The notes under the pieces: model-generated
What the model was told of the DNA's origin: nothing
Databases searched by the model: none
The model's input: the letters and a program-made list of their open reading frames with translations, nothing else
Shown: positions 38,985 to 49,564 of the stretch, one piece after another
Layout: the number at the start of each line of letters is the position of its first letter
Position numbering within the stretch: position 1 is the stretch's first letter
Assembly (NCBI GenBank): GCA_009746045.1
Contig: RPFO01000594.1
Location: forward strand, 648,449-712,448
Length of the DNA: 64,000 nucleotides
DNA from: Mesostigma viride
Taxonomy: Eukaryota > Streptophyta > Mesostigmatophyceae > Mesostigmatales > Mesostigmataceae
Direction of reading: 5' to 3'
Translations under genes and position numbers: made by a program

Positions 38985-39400
38985 TGCCGCGTAATTTTCT
39001 GTTGCGGGAGAGCCGTTGGGCCGGTTCCCGACGCGGGCGACCAGTGGTTTGCATTAAGTTAACTTACCTAAAGTTCTCCAACAGAAGTGACCCAAGCCGC
39101 ACGATGGCACTCATCGACGGCCTCAGTCTATTGACGCGTCGGCCCGATTTTGGCGGCACCCAATTTGACCCCAACGGCACCTACCGACAAAGGGCATACA
39201 TTGACTTTAATAAGTTTCACGCGCACCACGACCCCTTCGAGCTCTGCTATGGCGGTGGTGCCGGTGGGCCCGCATCAGACATTCAGACTGCGGGCCCTTA
39301 TCTGCTATGGCGGTGCTGCCGTTGGGCCCGCATCAGACTGCAGGCCCTTTATGCAGGCGGGCCCTTAATGCATATCACTTATTTATTCTTCTGCATACAA
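38985..39400 (+). other. Coding-like segment inside the CACTA-type element
   Basis: A plus-strand frame includes MALIDGLSLLTRRPDFGG, TQFDPNGTYRQRAYIDFNKF and HAHHDPFEL, protein-like but unassigned. At 39245-39350 a 55-bp unit (tctgctatggcggtggtgcc...) is duplicated. It may be a captured host fragment. Confidence 0.35.
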
Positions 39401-39414
39401 ATATGAAGCAATGA

Positions 39415-39735
39415 AGTCGTGTCCTCCGGATTTTTGCATTTGCACCGTGTGCAGTTCTTGGACGTTTGGAAACATGCATGGCATATGGCTAATGTAATGA
39501 CTGACTAGCTAGACCGTTTCAGTGGTTTTTCATTTGCGGGTATTTCGTCGTAAATGGTGGGAAAGCGATCGCAGCAATGGTTCTCACCACTAGACACTCC
39601 CGGCCAGTGAAGCCCGAAAAACACGTCCTCATCAAGCAACCTGTTTCCGGCCCCACTGTATAGGTCATCTTACAGTCGCTCTTTGCGTAAGCCAGCCATA
39701 ATTTCAATGAACAAGGCTACACATTTGCATACTCT
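39415..39735 (-). repeat. Dispersed repeat, copy 3 (VGPE family)
   Basis: The DNA matches copy 1 at 28480-28800 closely in the same orientation. The minus-strand frame reads MTYTVGPETGCLMRTC, then TGRECLVVRTIAAIAFPPFT. Copies 2 and 3 lie head to head within the same transposon. Confidence 0.75.
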
Positions 39736-40377
39736 TTTCTTGGTTATCGGTGTGCCTTTGTTTGAATGCAGGGGGGATCGCTGTGCCGACCCAACGCGTT
39801 CAACGTGCTGGGCATCAAATGAGGGATCTGGGCGACCACTAGTGCGCGACTAGTGTCACCACTGCCTTTCGGACCTGAGGGCGAGGCTGCAGACGTATTT
39901 TCAGGGCTTAGCGCAGCCGCCAGGCTGCCTGTGTCGAGGAGCGTTTGCTCGTCACATATTGCGCAATAGCTTCGGAAAATCATATCAGCGTGTGCGTCTT
40001 TGAAAGACGAATTGACTGTGATATTCACAGCCAAATTCGGTGCCCAAACGTGAAAGTTATGATCTCCGCTGTCAGCCATGGCTACCTCGTGGCTTGCGGC
40101 TTTGATGGTACATTGGCTATATTGTATGATAACCCTATAATGACCTTAGTGGTGCTGAGTTTTTTTTTCACATTAATGACTTAATGAAATAAAGCTCATG
40201 ATTTTTCTCGTGTTATACTGTTGGGGCAGGCGCAGGCGCAAGAAGTCTCCTACGGTTGAAAAACACCCTATGTAGCAGGTTCACCTTACAACCATGCCAA
40301 TATTTTAATGATTGAATGAATAAAGATGCTTTTCTTGTCGTTTTGGGCCTGACATTTTTGTCGGTTTAGCCCTTGTG

Positions 40378-40660
40378 TTTTTACCACTTGTGTGCATGCT
40401 CATGTGTTATTTTTTTACCACTTTTTATCACTTCTGTGGTTTTACCACTTTTTATCACTTTTTACCACTTGCACAAGCCTTTTACCACCACTTTACCACT
40501 TTTTACCACAAAGTGGTAAAAAGTGGTATAATTTGCCACTTTTTTACCACTTTTTATCACTTTTTATCACTTTTTATCACTTTTTACCACTTTTTACCAC
40601 CCTAAGACCTCTTTTACCACCCCGAGGTGGTAAAAAGTGATAAAAAGTGGTAAATTTACC
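40378..40660. repeat. Right subterminal repeat block (ttttaccac)
   Basis: About 20 copies of ttttaccacttt or tttttatcac, the inverted counterpart of the left block. Confidence 0.85.
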
Positions 40661-40680
40661 ACCCCCGAGTTCCTAGTGTC

Positions 40681-40829
40681 ATTCATTCCCAGAAGCTACA
40701 CCCCTCTGCGTTTGGGCTTGGTAGATGGGACATTGCATCCATGTCTCCCTTTTCCTATGATGATGTGGTCAAAGACTGTCAAACGCAGATTGGTTTTCTG
40801 AAATGGATGGAAGCCTTTAAGGGGAGGTG
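40681..40829 (+). pseudogene. Element A: continuation after the CACTA insertion
   Basis: This open frame (HPSAFGLGRWDIASMSPF, SYDDVVKDCQTQIGFLKW, MEAFKGR) joins the protease frame once the transposon and one TC are removed. It is cut again at 40825 by the chromovirus, whose AGGTG target duplication lies at its end. After the chromovirus the frame would run only to TGA near 52001. Confidence 0.65.
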
Positions 40830-41533
40830 TGTAACGACTAAAAATGTTGTGTTTGCAACAGCCTCAGTTTCAACATTGATGTGAAAAGATCTTTATACCT
40901 GGGTTGGAGTCGCGACAGATAACTTCACGTCCAGAGAAGCAATGAAGATGGATCTTCAACAGTTAAGGGAATGAGTCCCCACCCTTGTTAGACACAACAG
41001 ACAATGTTATATCCAAGTCGACTATCTGTTGAAGTTATAGTTGACTTTTAGCGAGGGTTGTTTGATTGATGAAACAAGGAATCCCTTGAATTACACCATA
41101 GCTTTAGCTTTCTTACACGCACACGTTTCCAGCCGCCACAAACTGGATAAAAATCATCATGCACGCAGGGTCGGCTCAGCCCTAACTCGGAAGGACCAAT
41201 CAAAAGTGAGAATCACTCAAGATAAGATCTTAGCTTCCAAATCTTCAACACAACACAAAGCCAGCACATACAGAATCTCCATGACCTGGAACCAGATCCA
41301 CCAGGTGCAACGGTATTAATGAGAATCTATGACTGACTGAACACAACCATGCAAAGTACCCTACGTGGATCAGGCCACGACCAATGAGGGTAGAACAATA
41401 ATATCTGCAGATCTCAGCAGGCACACTATCTATCAGACGTCGCAGCCTCCTAACTTCCCAAATAATTGTCCTAAAGAACTCATAATCAGATAAATCAGTA
41501 GGAAAACTTTGGATGTAACATTTGGTTGTTACA
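40830..41533 (-). repeat. Chromovirus B 3' LTR (left end)
   Basis: Begins tgtaacgactaaaaatgttg and ends ttggttgttaca on the plus strand, identical to the right LTR at nearly every base. It contains no gene; the 92-codon frame in each copy is incidental. Confidence 0.95.
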
Positions 41534-41553
41534 TATCTCCCCCTCAAAACAGG
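41534..41553 (-). other. Polypurine tract of chromovirus B
   Basis: Read on the minus strand, cctgttttgagggggagata directly precedes the TG of the 3' LTR, the position of the plus-strand primer of LTR retrotransposons. Confidence 0.7.
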
Positions 41554-41917
41554 AACTCCCAGTTCCTAGAAGCCAAGAAGAATAAAACAACAACCTCTAC
41601 AAAACAACACAACAATAAACAGGAAGTCCACCACCTCTTGGGACAAGCAAGTGGGTTTTTACATCCCCAAAGGGGCCTCCTATCTCATTATCATCTGACC
41701 ATGGTCAATCCTGAATAAGACAATTTCACCCACTGATGAATTGTTATCAAGTGACTAACACACACAGGCAACCATGCCTGGATAATACAACTGCAAGACT
41801 GTCAGGAACTCAGAACTGTCATTACTGGAAATCTGGACTGGACATCAGAACTGGCCTCCTCCATTCTGGATCCCCACCTCACTCCACAGCCCCATCTCCA
41901 ACCATCCTGGAAACCCT
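41554..41917. other. Chromovirus B untranslated region before the 3' LTR
   Basis: About 360 bp between the stop of the last ORF and the polypurine tract. A (caa)-rich stretch lies at 41575-41625. No coding sequence recognised. Confidence 0.6.
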
Positions 41918-43129
41918 TCACAAAGTGAACCAATCCCCCTTCTTCGTGTCCTTCCCCCTCGTTCCAAACACTGGGAAATGCTCCACCATGGACACCAGAT
42001 CTGGCCAGTTCCTGCTGACCTGGATAGCCATGCAGGTCTCAGCAGCCTTGCCCAACTCAGCTGAAAACCTACTGCACTGGGCAGGATAGGCCAGAGTAAC
42101 CACAGCCTGTCGGAGGGGGTCGAAGACCCAGCCACTGGCAGTCTTATGGCGACATAGCCAGCTGCTGTAGGCCCACCACAGCTGTAGAAAGGCCTTGATA
42201 GGCCCCCACCTGGCCCCCAAGATGGGTACCAGCACTCTCAAGGGTGTGAGCCTGGCTCTCAGCTCGTTAGGGAACTTTGGTAACTGCAGCCCCACGAAAA
42301 CTGTGCTGTCCTTGTGTGGAAAACATGACATCACAGAGCAGCTGGACGACGGAGTCATGTCAAACTCTCCCTGCTGAACAGCTTGCTCTAACAGCTCAGT
42401 ATAGGTCTGGGAGTAACCCACTGGCTGGAGCTCTGCAAAGGCGAGTCTCAGATCACTGGGCAGAGCTGCCATCAGGTCCTGGCCCTCCACCGGCCTCATG
42501 TCAAACGAAGGCCACGGGTACACTGCAAAGACGGTGTGCATAATATAAGCCACCATGGGTGAACCAATCTCACAAAGACTGGGGGGCAGACAGTCCAGGG
42601 CCAACTCTACCATACCCTCGGGTACTAGTTCACCCTCCTCCACCACTGTCTGGTCGAGGGCCTTCATGGCTGTGTACAAGGATTTACACCACTCGCACTG
42701 TTCAGGGGTACATTTACGGTGGTCCAAGTACTGCTCCACCTGTTTCGTTGGGACAACAGACCTGGGCAAGTGTACCACCACCTTAGAGGGCGGAGGAGCC
42801 TCCGTAGGGGAGGGGACTGAGGTCACCATGGTGGGTATAACCTCCTGAGCTACCTGGGCCTCCAAGGCTGCAGGCCTATCAGAACCCACCAGTGGAAGGT
42901 GCCCCGCCCTCAAATGTGCTGCCATCTGGGTCACCAAATCCTCCACATGAATCAACCTGGAGATAAGGGCCCCGTGTCGCTGCTCGTGTCGCTGCTGGTC
43001 ATGGACCATCCGCTGGAATAGGTTGAGAAAATGGCCCTCCACGAATCCAGGGTCTTCCTGGAGTGGGGCAGGTGGCCTGGGTGGCCCCTCAGGATGGGAG
43101 TCTGCCATGGCTGGCAACCACAGACACAC
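41918..43129 (-). CDS. Chromovirus B additional ORF downstream of integrase, unknown function
   Basis: An intact 403-codon frame starts 28 nt after the integrase stop (or at an internal MADSHPEG). The N-terminal part is Pro-rich, then heptad-like (FLNLFQRMVHDQQRHEQRHG, LISRLIHVEDLVTQMAAHL). The middle has KCTPEQCEWCKSLYTAMKAL, with a CxxC, and the C-terminal half is globular-looking (LPKFPNELRARLTPLRVLVP, TCMAIQVSRNWPDLVSMVEH). No signal peptide, membrane segment or known domain was seen. The position is that of env in retroviruses and of extra ORFs in some plant gypsy elements, but there is no envelope-like feature. It is intact while pol is frameshifted. Confidence 0.75.
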   Translation of the reverse strand: MCLWLPAMADSHPEGPPRPPAPLQEDPGFVEGHFLNLFQRMVHDQQRHEQRHGALISRLIHVEDLVTQMAAHLRAGHLPLVGSDRPAALEAQVAQEVIPTMVTSVPSPTEAPPPSKVVVHLPRSVVPTKQVEQYLDHRKCTPEQCEWCKSLYTAMKALDQTVVEEGELVPEGMVELALDCLPPSLCEIGSPMVAYIMHTVFAVYPWPSFDMRPVEGQDLMAALPSDLRLAFAELQPVGYSQTYTELLEQAVQQGEFDMTPSSSCSVMSCFPHKDSTVFVGLQLPKFPNELRARLTPLRVLVPILGARWGPIKAFLQLWWAYSSWLCRHKTASGWVFDPLRQAVVTLAYPAQCSRFSAELGKAAETCMAIQVSRNWPDLVSMVEHFPVFGTRGKDTKKGDWFTL

Positions 43130-43157
43130 AGCACCAAAAAGGAGGCGTTAGCAGTGC

Positions 43158-44534
43158 TCACTGGGAGCTATGAAGGGGAGCACTCTGCTCAGAGCCCATG
43201 ACGTACCACTCAGGCAAGGTGATCCCATGACGCTGACAGTAATCTAGTACAGCAGAGTGACTATTGGTGAGATCAGACAGCCACAGCCACGTAGCAGTCA
43301 CCTCTAGCTCTCCCTTCCAGTGTACCTTAAACTGCAGCTGTTTAGTACGACCTTTCCCCTTCACCCTGTGAGCCAACAACCGCTCCACTTCATAGATCTT
43401 CTCCCCCTCTGAATCCAACTCATAAGGCAAGGGGGCAGACAATCTGCCTGGCAAGGTGTTACGCTTGTACAGTTTCAGCTGTGCTAGGTGGAAAATATTA
43501 TTCCTGAGCTTCCAGTGAGAAGGCACCTGGACCTGAACCACGGTACCATAGTGAAAGGTGGCCAACACTGGGTAAGGACCCAACCAGAGTGGTTGCAGTT
43601 TCCTGCATTGCTCCTTCTCAGGCAGCACTCTGTTGGCTTCCAACAACACCAAGTCCCCAGGAGCTACAAAGGAATGACTGGCCACTGTTTGCTGCCAGGC
43701 GTTAGTCAGGTACTTGTCCTGTGTCCTCAACAGCTGGGTAGCCACAATGCTGTGAGCCTCCTGGAAGGAAGCCAACAACTGCTGGACTGAACCAAGACGT
43801 CGCTGGAAAGGGCCTTCAGCGTCTCTGTCAGGCAGTTCCAAGTCGAATGGTGTCAAGGGGCACTGGCCATTGCAGATCACGAAGGGGGACATCTGGTGAG
43901 GAGCCAGAGGAGAGTTGTTGATTGCGAACTCTATGAAAGGTATCTTCTTGTCCCAGTCCTTGTTGTCGTGTGTACAATAGTGCTTTTGACACTCCCTGAC
44001 AATTCTGTTCATCCTCTCCACCGCCCCAGTACTGGCACACCTGTAGGCCACACCGAATGCCAGCTTAGTGTCTAGGATGTCAAAGAATGACTTCCAAAAC
44101 CCTGACAGCCAGAGGGGGTCCTGATCAGTGATGATCACTCTAGGCATGCCGTGCAGACGGTAGATCTCCTTCATAAACAAATCCACACACTGTGCAGCGG
44201 TGAGATGAGTATTGCAAGGAATCAGGTGGCACATCCTGGACAGCCTGTCCATGACTACTAGGATCCTGTCATTGCCACCATCTGACATGGGAAGACCACA
44301 GATAAAATCCATAGTCACACTGATCCAAGGGCGCAGGGGTATCGGCATAGCCATGGGAAAGATGGGCGTGGCTTGGTTCCTGACCTTATTTCTCTGGCAG
44401 GAGTCACAGGAATCCACATAGGCCTTAACATCCTGATAAAGGCCAGGCCACCAAAACCTCTGCTGCACCTCATGAAGTAGCTTAGCATAACCAGGATGAC
44501 ATGCAGTTACATCGTCATGGAAACAATGTAACAC
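43158..44534 (-). pseudogene. Chromovirus B integrase with chromodomain
   Basis: The zinc-binding N-terminus reads HDDVTACHPGYAKLLHEV and CDSCQRNK. The catalytic core has TMDFICGLP (Asp), RVIITDQDPLW (Asp) and STGAVERMNRIVRE (Glu). A linker region NNIFHLAQLKLYKR leads to a C-terminal chromodomain (YEVERLLAHRVKGKGRTK, LQFKVHWKGELEVTATWL). That domain defines chromoviruses and normally guides insertion by binding modified histones. The frame begins at a non-ATG codon because a base is missing near 44530 relative to the upstream pol frame. Confidence 0.95.
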
Positions 44535-45586
44535 TGTGGGATGGCCATCTCAGGCACATACACTTTTCTAGTCACCGTGTGCTCTGCATCATGAGTGTGA
44601 ACATACAGAACGCCCTCCCAGTATTCTACAGGTCTATTGCCAAAGTTGCCCCTCTGGATAGCTGCAGTAGCCATGTCCTCCGTCTTGGTGAAGGCCTTGA
44701 TGACGTCCAGCAGGGAAATATTTAAAGGATTAGGCAACACCAGGTCCTTGTCAGGTCCCAGGGGCTGCATCTGCATCTCCTCTTCCTGCCCAGGGCTAGC
44801 CACCAACTGCTTGGATGAGACAGTAGTAGCTATAGGCCCTTTTGACCTTGCCATCACCTGAGAGGCCAACACCTTGGACCGGCCTACCAACACAGGGTCC
44901 ATGACCCACTTCCTGGGTCTACCTCTGCTGCGCCTAGCAGGGTCTCCCTCACCTGGCTGCACTGTGGGAGTGGGCACCACACCTTCAGGAATTCTCCTAA
45001 GACTGTCAGACAGTGACTGGACACCCTCCTGGACGCCTGTCAACTCTGGGACAGAGCCCTGGTCGATGAGCATCACGGGACCACCGTTATTCCCTACAGG
45101 TGGTGTCAACAGTTGAGAAACCTTCTGGTTGTTGGCCTGAGCTCTAGTCAAGGCTCCACACTCTACCACAGAAATCAGGGCAGCACAGATGTCCAAGTCC
45201 TCATGAAAACTCCCCATCAAATCCCTCCTCCTGGACAGGGCGTCAGGCACCACATTCTGCGTACCAGGAATGTACCTCACAGAGAAAGGTCCAAACCCCC
45301 CCAGGAACTCCATCCATCCAGCCATCCTCTTACTCATCCGGGTCTGTTCCAACACATGTACCAAGGGCCTGTGATCAGTCATCAGAGTAATAGACTCGTT
45401 GCCCTGCCCATCCCTGGCGCTGCTGGCCACAGAAAACTGAGCCCCCTTCAGTAGGTGTTCCCACTTGTGACAGGCCACCACCAACCCCAGCAGCTCCTGC
45501 TCATGAACAGGGTAGTTACGTTCTGCAGACGTCATACTCCTGGACATGTATTCCACTGGTTGAGGGCCATTACCCTGATCTTGCAT
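44507..45586 (-). pseudogene. Chromovirus B RNase H and connection domain
   Basis: RNase H motifs are RSMTSAERNYPVHEQELLGL (catalytic Glu), ITLMTDHRPLVHVLEQTRMS (Asp) and YIPGTQNVVPDALSRR (Asp). A long variable linker follows to the integrase. It continues the RT frame after a one-base deletion (GGG in place of GGGG) near 45598, where RT reads DASQGAIG and this frame resumes VLMQDQGNGPQPVEYMSR. Confidence 0.92.
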
Positions 45587-47493
45587 TAGTACTGCCCAAT
45601 AGCACCCTGTGAGGCATCAGACCTAACCTGGTATGGCAAGTCTGGGTTGGGGCCCACCAGTAAGGGAGCAGTGGTAAGCTTCTGCTTCAACACATCAAAA
45701 GCTTGCTGGCATGCTGCAGTCCACTCAAAGGGAACATCCTTCTTGAGCAGGGCTAACAGGGGACCAGAGATGGCCGCCATGTCAGGGATGAACCGTCGGT
45801 ACCAGCCCACCAGGCCCAGAAAGGATCTGACATCCTGAACTGACTTCAACACAGGCCACTCCAAAACAGCAGAGACCTTGCTGGCCTCAGGAGTCATACC
45901 TGCAGCGCTCAGCTGGTAGCCCAGAAACTTCACCTCTTGGCCCCACTCCACCTTGGACCTCTTCACCGACAGATGATACTGCTGGATCACCTTAAGGACC
46001 TCTTCCACGTTCTCCAGATGCTCCCTGAAGGTACGAGAGTGTACCAGAATGTCGTCCAGGTAGACGACCACACAAGTCCTGAAGACCACCCTGGTAGTGT
46101 CACACAAGTGGGCAATGTCCTTGAACCTGGGGTTGCGAAGGTCAGGTGAGATCTGCGGAAGGGCATTTCCAGTCAGGTGGCCAAAGATGGCATTGACAAA
46201 CATCTGCATGGTGGCAGGACTGTTAGAGGCACCCATGGGCATTACCGTCCACTGGAACTGTCCCCATGGGGTAGAAAAGGCCGTCTTGGGGATGTCCTCA
46301 GTAGCCACCCTGATCTGCCAGAAAGCATGCCTGAGGTCAAACTTGGTAAAGAAGGCAGCTCCTGCAGTCCTCTCCAGCAACTCATCAATTCTGGGCAGAG
46401 GGTACCTGGACTTGACAGTCACCTTGTTCAGTCCCCTCAGGTCAATGCACAACCTCCACCCCCCATCATGCTTGGGTACAAGCAAACACCCAGAACTGAA
46501 AGGGCTGTTAGCTGGGAGGATCAGACCAGCCTCCAACAGGCCAATAAGTATGGTCTTCAGCTCTGCCATCTCTGCAGGGCCCATCCTATACATAGGCACA
46601 AAAGGAGGACGAGCACCCTCTACCAACTTGATGACATGTGTGATGGGTCCCTCGGGAGGATACTGGGGCATCTTGTCCTCAAAGATGGCTCCATACCTGT
46701 CCAACAAGGCATCATGCTGTTGTTGTTGCTCAGTGGTGACAGTAGAGCTGACAGCATTGACAGAATGACCACTAGCAGACTCAGGTTCATTAGGCACCAA
46801 ATGCAGGAAAAAGATGTGTTCCACTGGATAGGTGGCCAAATAAGACAGAGTATGCTTGGCAGACCACACATGCTTCCGTAGGGCAGCCCGTTTCTCCTCC
46901 AAAGTCGGCTCTTGATCCACCCTTTCTGCACCTGCTTCCCCTCCCTTGCCATCATTGACAGCTGTCTGTGAGGAACAGCACTCAGTGGCTGTTCTTCTCC
47001 CCCCTGGCAACACACAGGTAGCATCCCACACGGCCCCATCCTTGAACTGGACCACCCTGTCAGGCCAAGAAATAGCAGGATTGGTGTCAGACAACCATGG
47101 GATCCCCAAAATCACATCTGCTGCCGTGAGGGGAATGACATCTGCTGTCACTTCCAAAGTCTGGGATGGACAAACTTGGAAGATGAGCTGCACATAGCCA
47201 GGTGAGCAGCTTCTCCTGCCATCAGAATACTGCACCATGACAGGTGTGGGGTGGGCCAACACAGGCAACTTCAACTCCTGCACCAAGGATGCAGCAATAT
47301 AATTACTGCCAGCACCAGAATCAATCATAAACAAGCAAGCTGGTTGAGCCAATGGAACTGGCACGTTGAGGAGCCTAGCCTGAAACTTGAGTAAGTGACC
47401 TGGTACAGGAGGACCCACAGGGACAGCAGGGTCAGAAGCACCCACAGTGTTCACTGGCCTAACGTCAACAGCAGGCAGGTCAGACCTGGCCAT
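45586..47493 (-). pseudogene. Chromovirus B protease and reverse transcriptase
   Basis: The retropepsin domain has CLFMIDSGAGSNYIAASLV (active-site DSG) and ADVILGIPWL. The RT follows: WRLCIDLRGLNKVTVKSRYP, FFTKFDLRHAFWQIRV, FQWTVMPMGASNSPATMQ, VVVYLDDILVHS (catalytic YLDD), EVKFLGYQLSAAGMTPEAS, then VRSFLGLVGWYRRFIPD. An extra loop of about 30 residues (TGNALPQISPDLRNPRFKD) precedes YLDD. The frame ends early at the deletion near 45598, so as it stands RT and RNase H are uncoupled. Confidence 0.95.
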
Positions 47494-47519
47494 GACAGAA
47501 GGATGACCTGGGGACCCAA

Positions 47520-47827
47520 CTAGTTTTTTGACTCAGGTGGGTCTGGGAGTGCTCCACTGCTTGATGGTGGAAGCTGCTCAGGTGGTGCTGGAGGCTCATC
47601 CTCGTCACCCCCATCCTCCTCATCTGCCAGCAGCTGCATGAGAGCGTTCACCATCCTACGCTTATCCTGTCTGCTGAAGGGTCGAGCGCGGGACTGGAAC
47701 CTCCCAGAGGGCTGGAAGTTGGGCTGGAACCCTGGCTGCATCCGGTGATCGCCAGCAGGAACGCCAGGAGGAAGGCTGGGTGGCCTGGGAGATGGTAAGG
47801 CGCCAAATGTCCATCTTCCCAGTAAAA
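47520..47827 (-). pseudogene. Chromovirus B gag, 3' part after the nested insertion
   Basis: It continues gag as GRWTFGALPSPRPPSLPPGV, then FQPNFQPSGRFQSRARPF, SRQDKRRMVNALMQLLADEE, and an acidic Pro-rich end to the stop 27 nt before the pol ATG. It has been separated from the zinc-knuckle part by 1.7 kb of inserted DNA. Confidence 0.75.
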
Positions 47828-49564
47828 GTCCTAAATTTAGGACCAAGTGGAATTAAAAAATATATATGCAAACATTAAAATTTGACCCTGGCATTCGTGC
47901 CCATGACAGATAACACACTTTTTTAGTTTCTATCAAAAACCTGGGGTCAAATAATTACATTTAGTGCATGAATGGGCCCTGCCACCTGCCAGACCTCAAA
48001 GCGCGAATTTGGCCAAAATGTGGGTTTTAGGACCATTAGGACCAATTATTGTCAACGCATGACCATGCTATCCACACGGTCCCTTGAGCATCTTACAAGC
48101 GCTAGGGGACCCTACGAGGCCTTGGGATGGCGGGGCAGCGTATAACAAGGCCATACCCTGCTGTGGCTGCCTCTATATATACGCGTGATTAACGGTGTCA
48201 CAGATGGTGCAGGTAATGCAATATAGGGTTGCATGGTTGCTGAGGTTGCCCGGCTTGAACATGGCCCACCCCTTGCGGTAAACTTTCTCTAAGCATATGC
48301 CAAACCTTCTTTGACATCACGGACATGCTGGCCACCACCCAGCGATGAAAAAACATTGCATTTGCATTGCAACTAACACATGAATGCAGCCAAATCAAGT
48401 TACAAAACAACGTTGTGCTAACATGCAACGCTTTGTGAGCGAATTCAGGGTGCATGTAACACGTAAACCATAATGTATATACTGTCTGAGAACACCCTGA
48501 ACGACTGCAGGCCATAGGACCATGGTTTATAACTAACACATGAGTAAAACTGCTCTTACGCATGTGTGTTTTAGCTGCAGCGGACGACGAAGATAGAGAC
48601 GTAAAAAATTGTATGACGTAAACCAACTATGTGTGACAGTTATGTGCACAGAGAGCGTCCCCTCTTTTTAGGCATAGCTGGCTGACTCAAAACACCACGA
48701 CAGCGTTGCCAGTTACACTCATGATCTAGGACAACCCGGCACTTACCTGCTACTTACGTCGCCTCATTCCAGATGGTTGCAAAAAAGTCGCTGAAATCCG
48801 CAGCGAGGTCAGCTTTCAGTGAGCTGAGCGCACCAAAGCTGGCCAACCGGTTCGACAATGATATAAACCACGCTTGTGCTGCGTTCTAGGTCCAAGAAAT
48901 ACCGAAAGTGAAGACCTATAAGGTGCGCTCGCTGCCCAGCCTGAACGTCCCTAAAACATGGTCGACAATGGAAATCGGGCAAGAATATCACGGCCCAGGC
49001 GCTCCCATGTCAAATACTCCGTTTCTAAACTCCAGACTATAATAAAAATCGTCCGCAAAAATTTCCTGGCTTGATTCGCACCACCATTGCTAATACACTA
49101 ACATGTTTGTGCCAAAATCGACCCTCCGCGAGCAGGCGATCTGCGACCCATTTGTGTTGTGCCGCTGTGATACAGCGCTACACATAAAAACTTGCGCAGA
49201 AAATATTCACAGCCTTTAAGCATAACTAACAACCTTTCGTTTTTGCTACTGGGCGCCCGAAATGATAAACGCACGTGAAAACGCCGGCCACGATTGTCAG
49301 GTCGCCATATCCACCTCACTTCATTCCCGCACCCACTTTTTCGCTCCAAAATCGGTTATATTTTTGGTCGAGGTACCTACTTTCCCGCCATTATACCCGG
49401 TACCCGGGTACGGAATCCGGGTACCATGTGCCGGTACCACGGGTCGGGTACATCATGCCGGGTACGGTCCACATGGGGTACGGTCCATATAGTGACCCCC
49501 CCCCCCGGTACCTCGGTTATAGTGACCACTAGGACGATTTAGGACAAAGTCCTAAATTTAGGAC
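47828..49564. mobile_element. 1.74-kb insertion with 16-bp palindromic ends inside gag of B
   Basis: gtcctaaatttaggac, itself a perfect palindrome, is at both ends (47828-47843 and 49549-49564). Inside there are further ggacc/taggac motifs (48033-48048, 49530-49546) and a cluster of ggtaccc motifs (49374-49512), with a C10 run at 49495-49506. No transposase-like ORF. Gag coding stops and resumes exactly at these ends. A target duplication was not visible. Confidence 0.72.

Larger units (their letters stand above)
37436..40678. mobile_element. CACTA-type DNA transposon, non-autonomous, 3,243 bp
   Basis: Terminal inverted repeats of 19 bp (cactaggaactcgggggtg) start with CACTA at both ends. 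Subterminal regions carry many copies of gtggtaaaaa and ttttaccactttttatcac (37455-37735 and 40378-40660), as CACTA/EnSpm elements usually do. The flanking dinucleotide TC is duplicated (37434-37435, 40679-40680). The interior has no transposase-like ORF. It is inserted in the protease region of element A. Confidence 0.88.

Noticed and set aside
41041-41319. 92-codon ORF repeated identically at 51479-51757 as a duplicated gene
   Set aside because: It lies inside the two LTRs of the chromovirus; the identity is that of the LTRs and no domain is visible.
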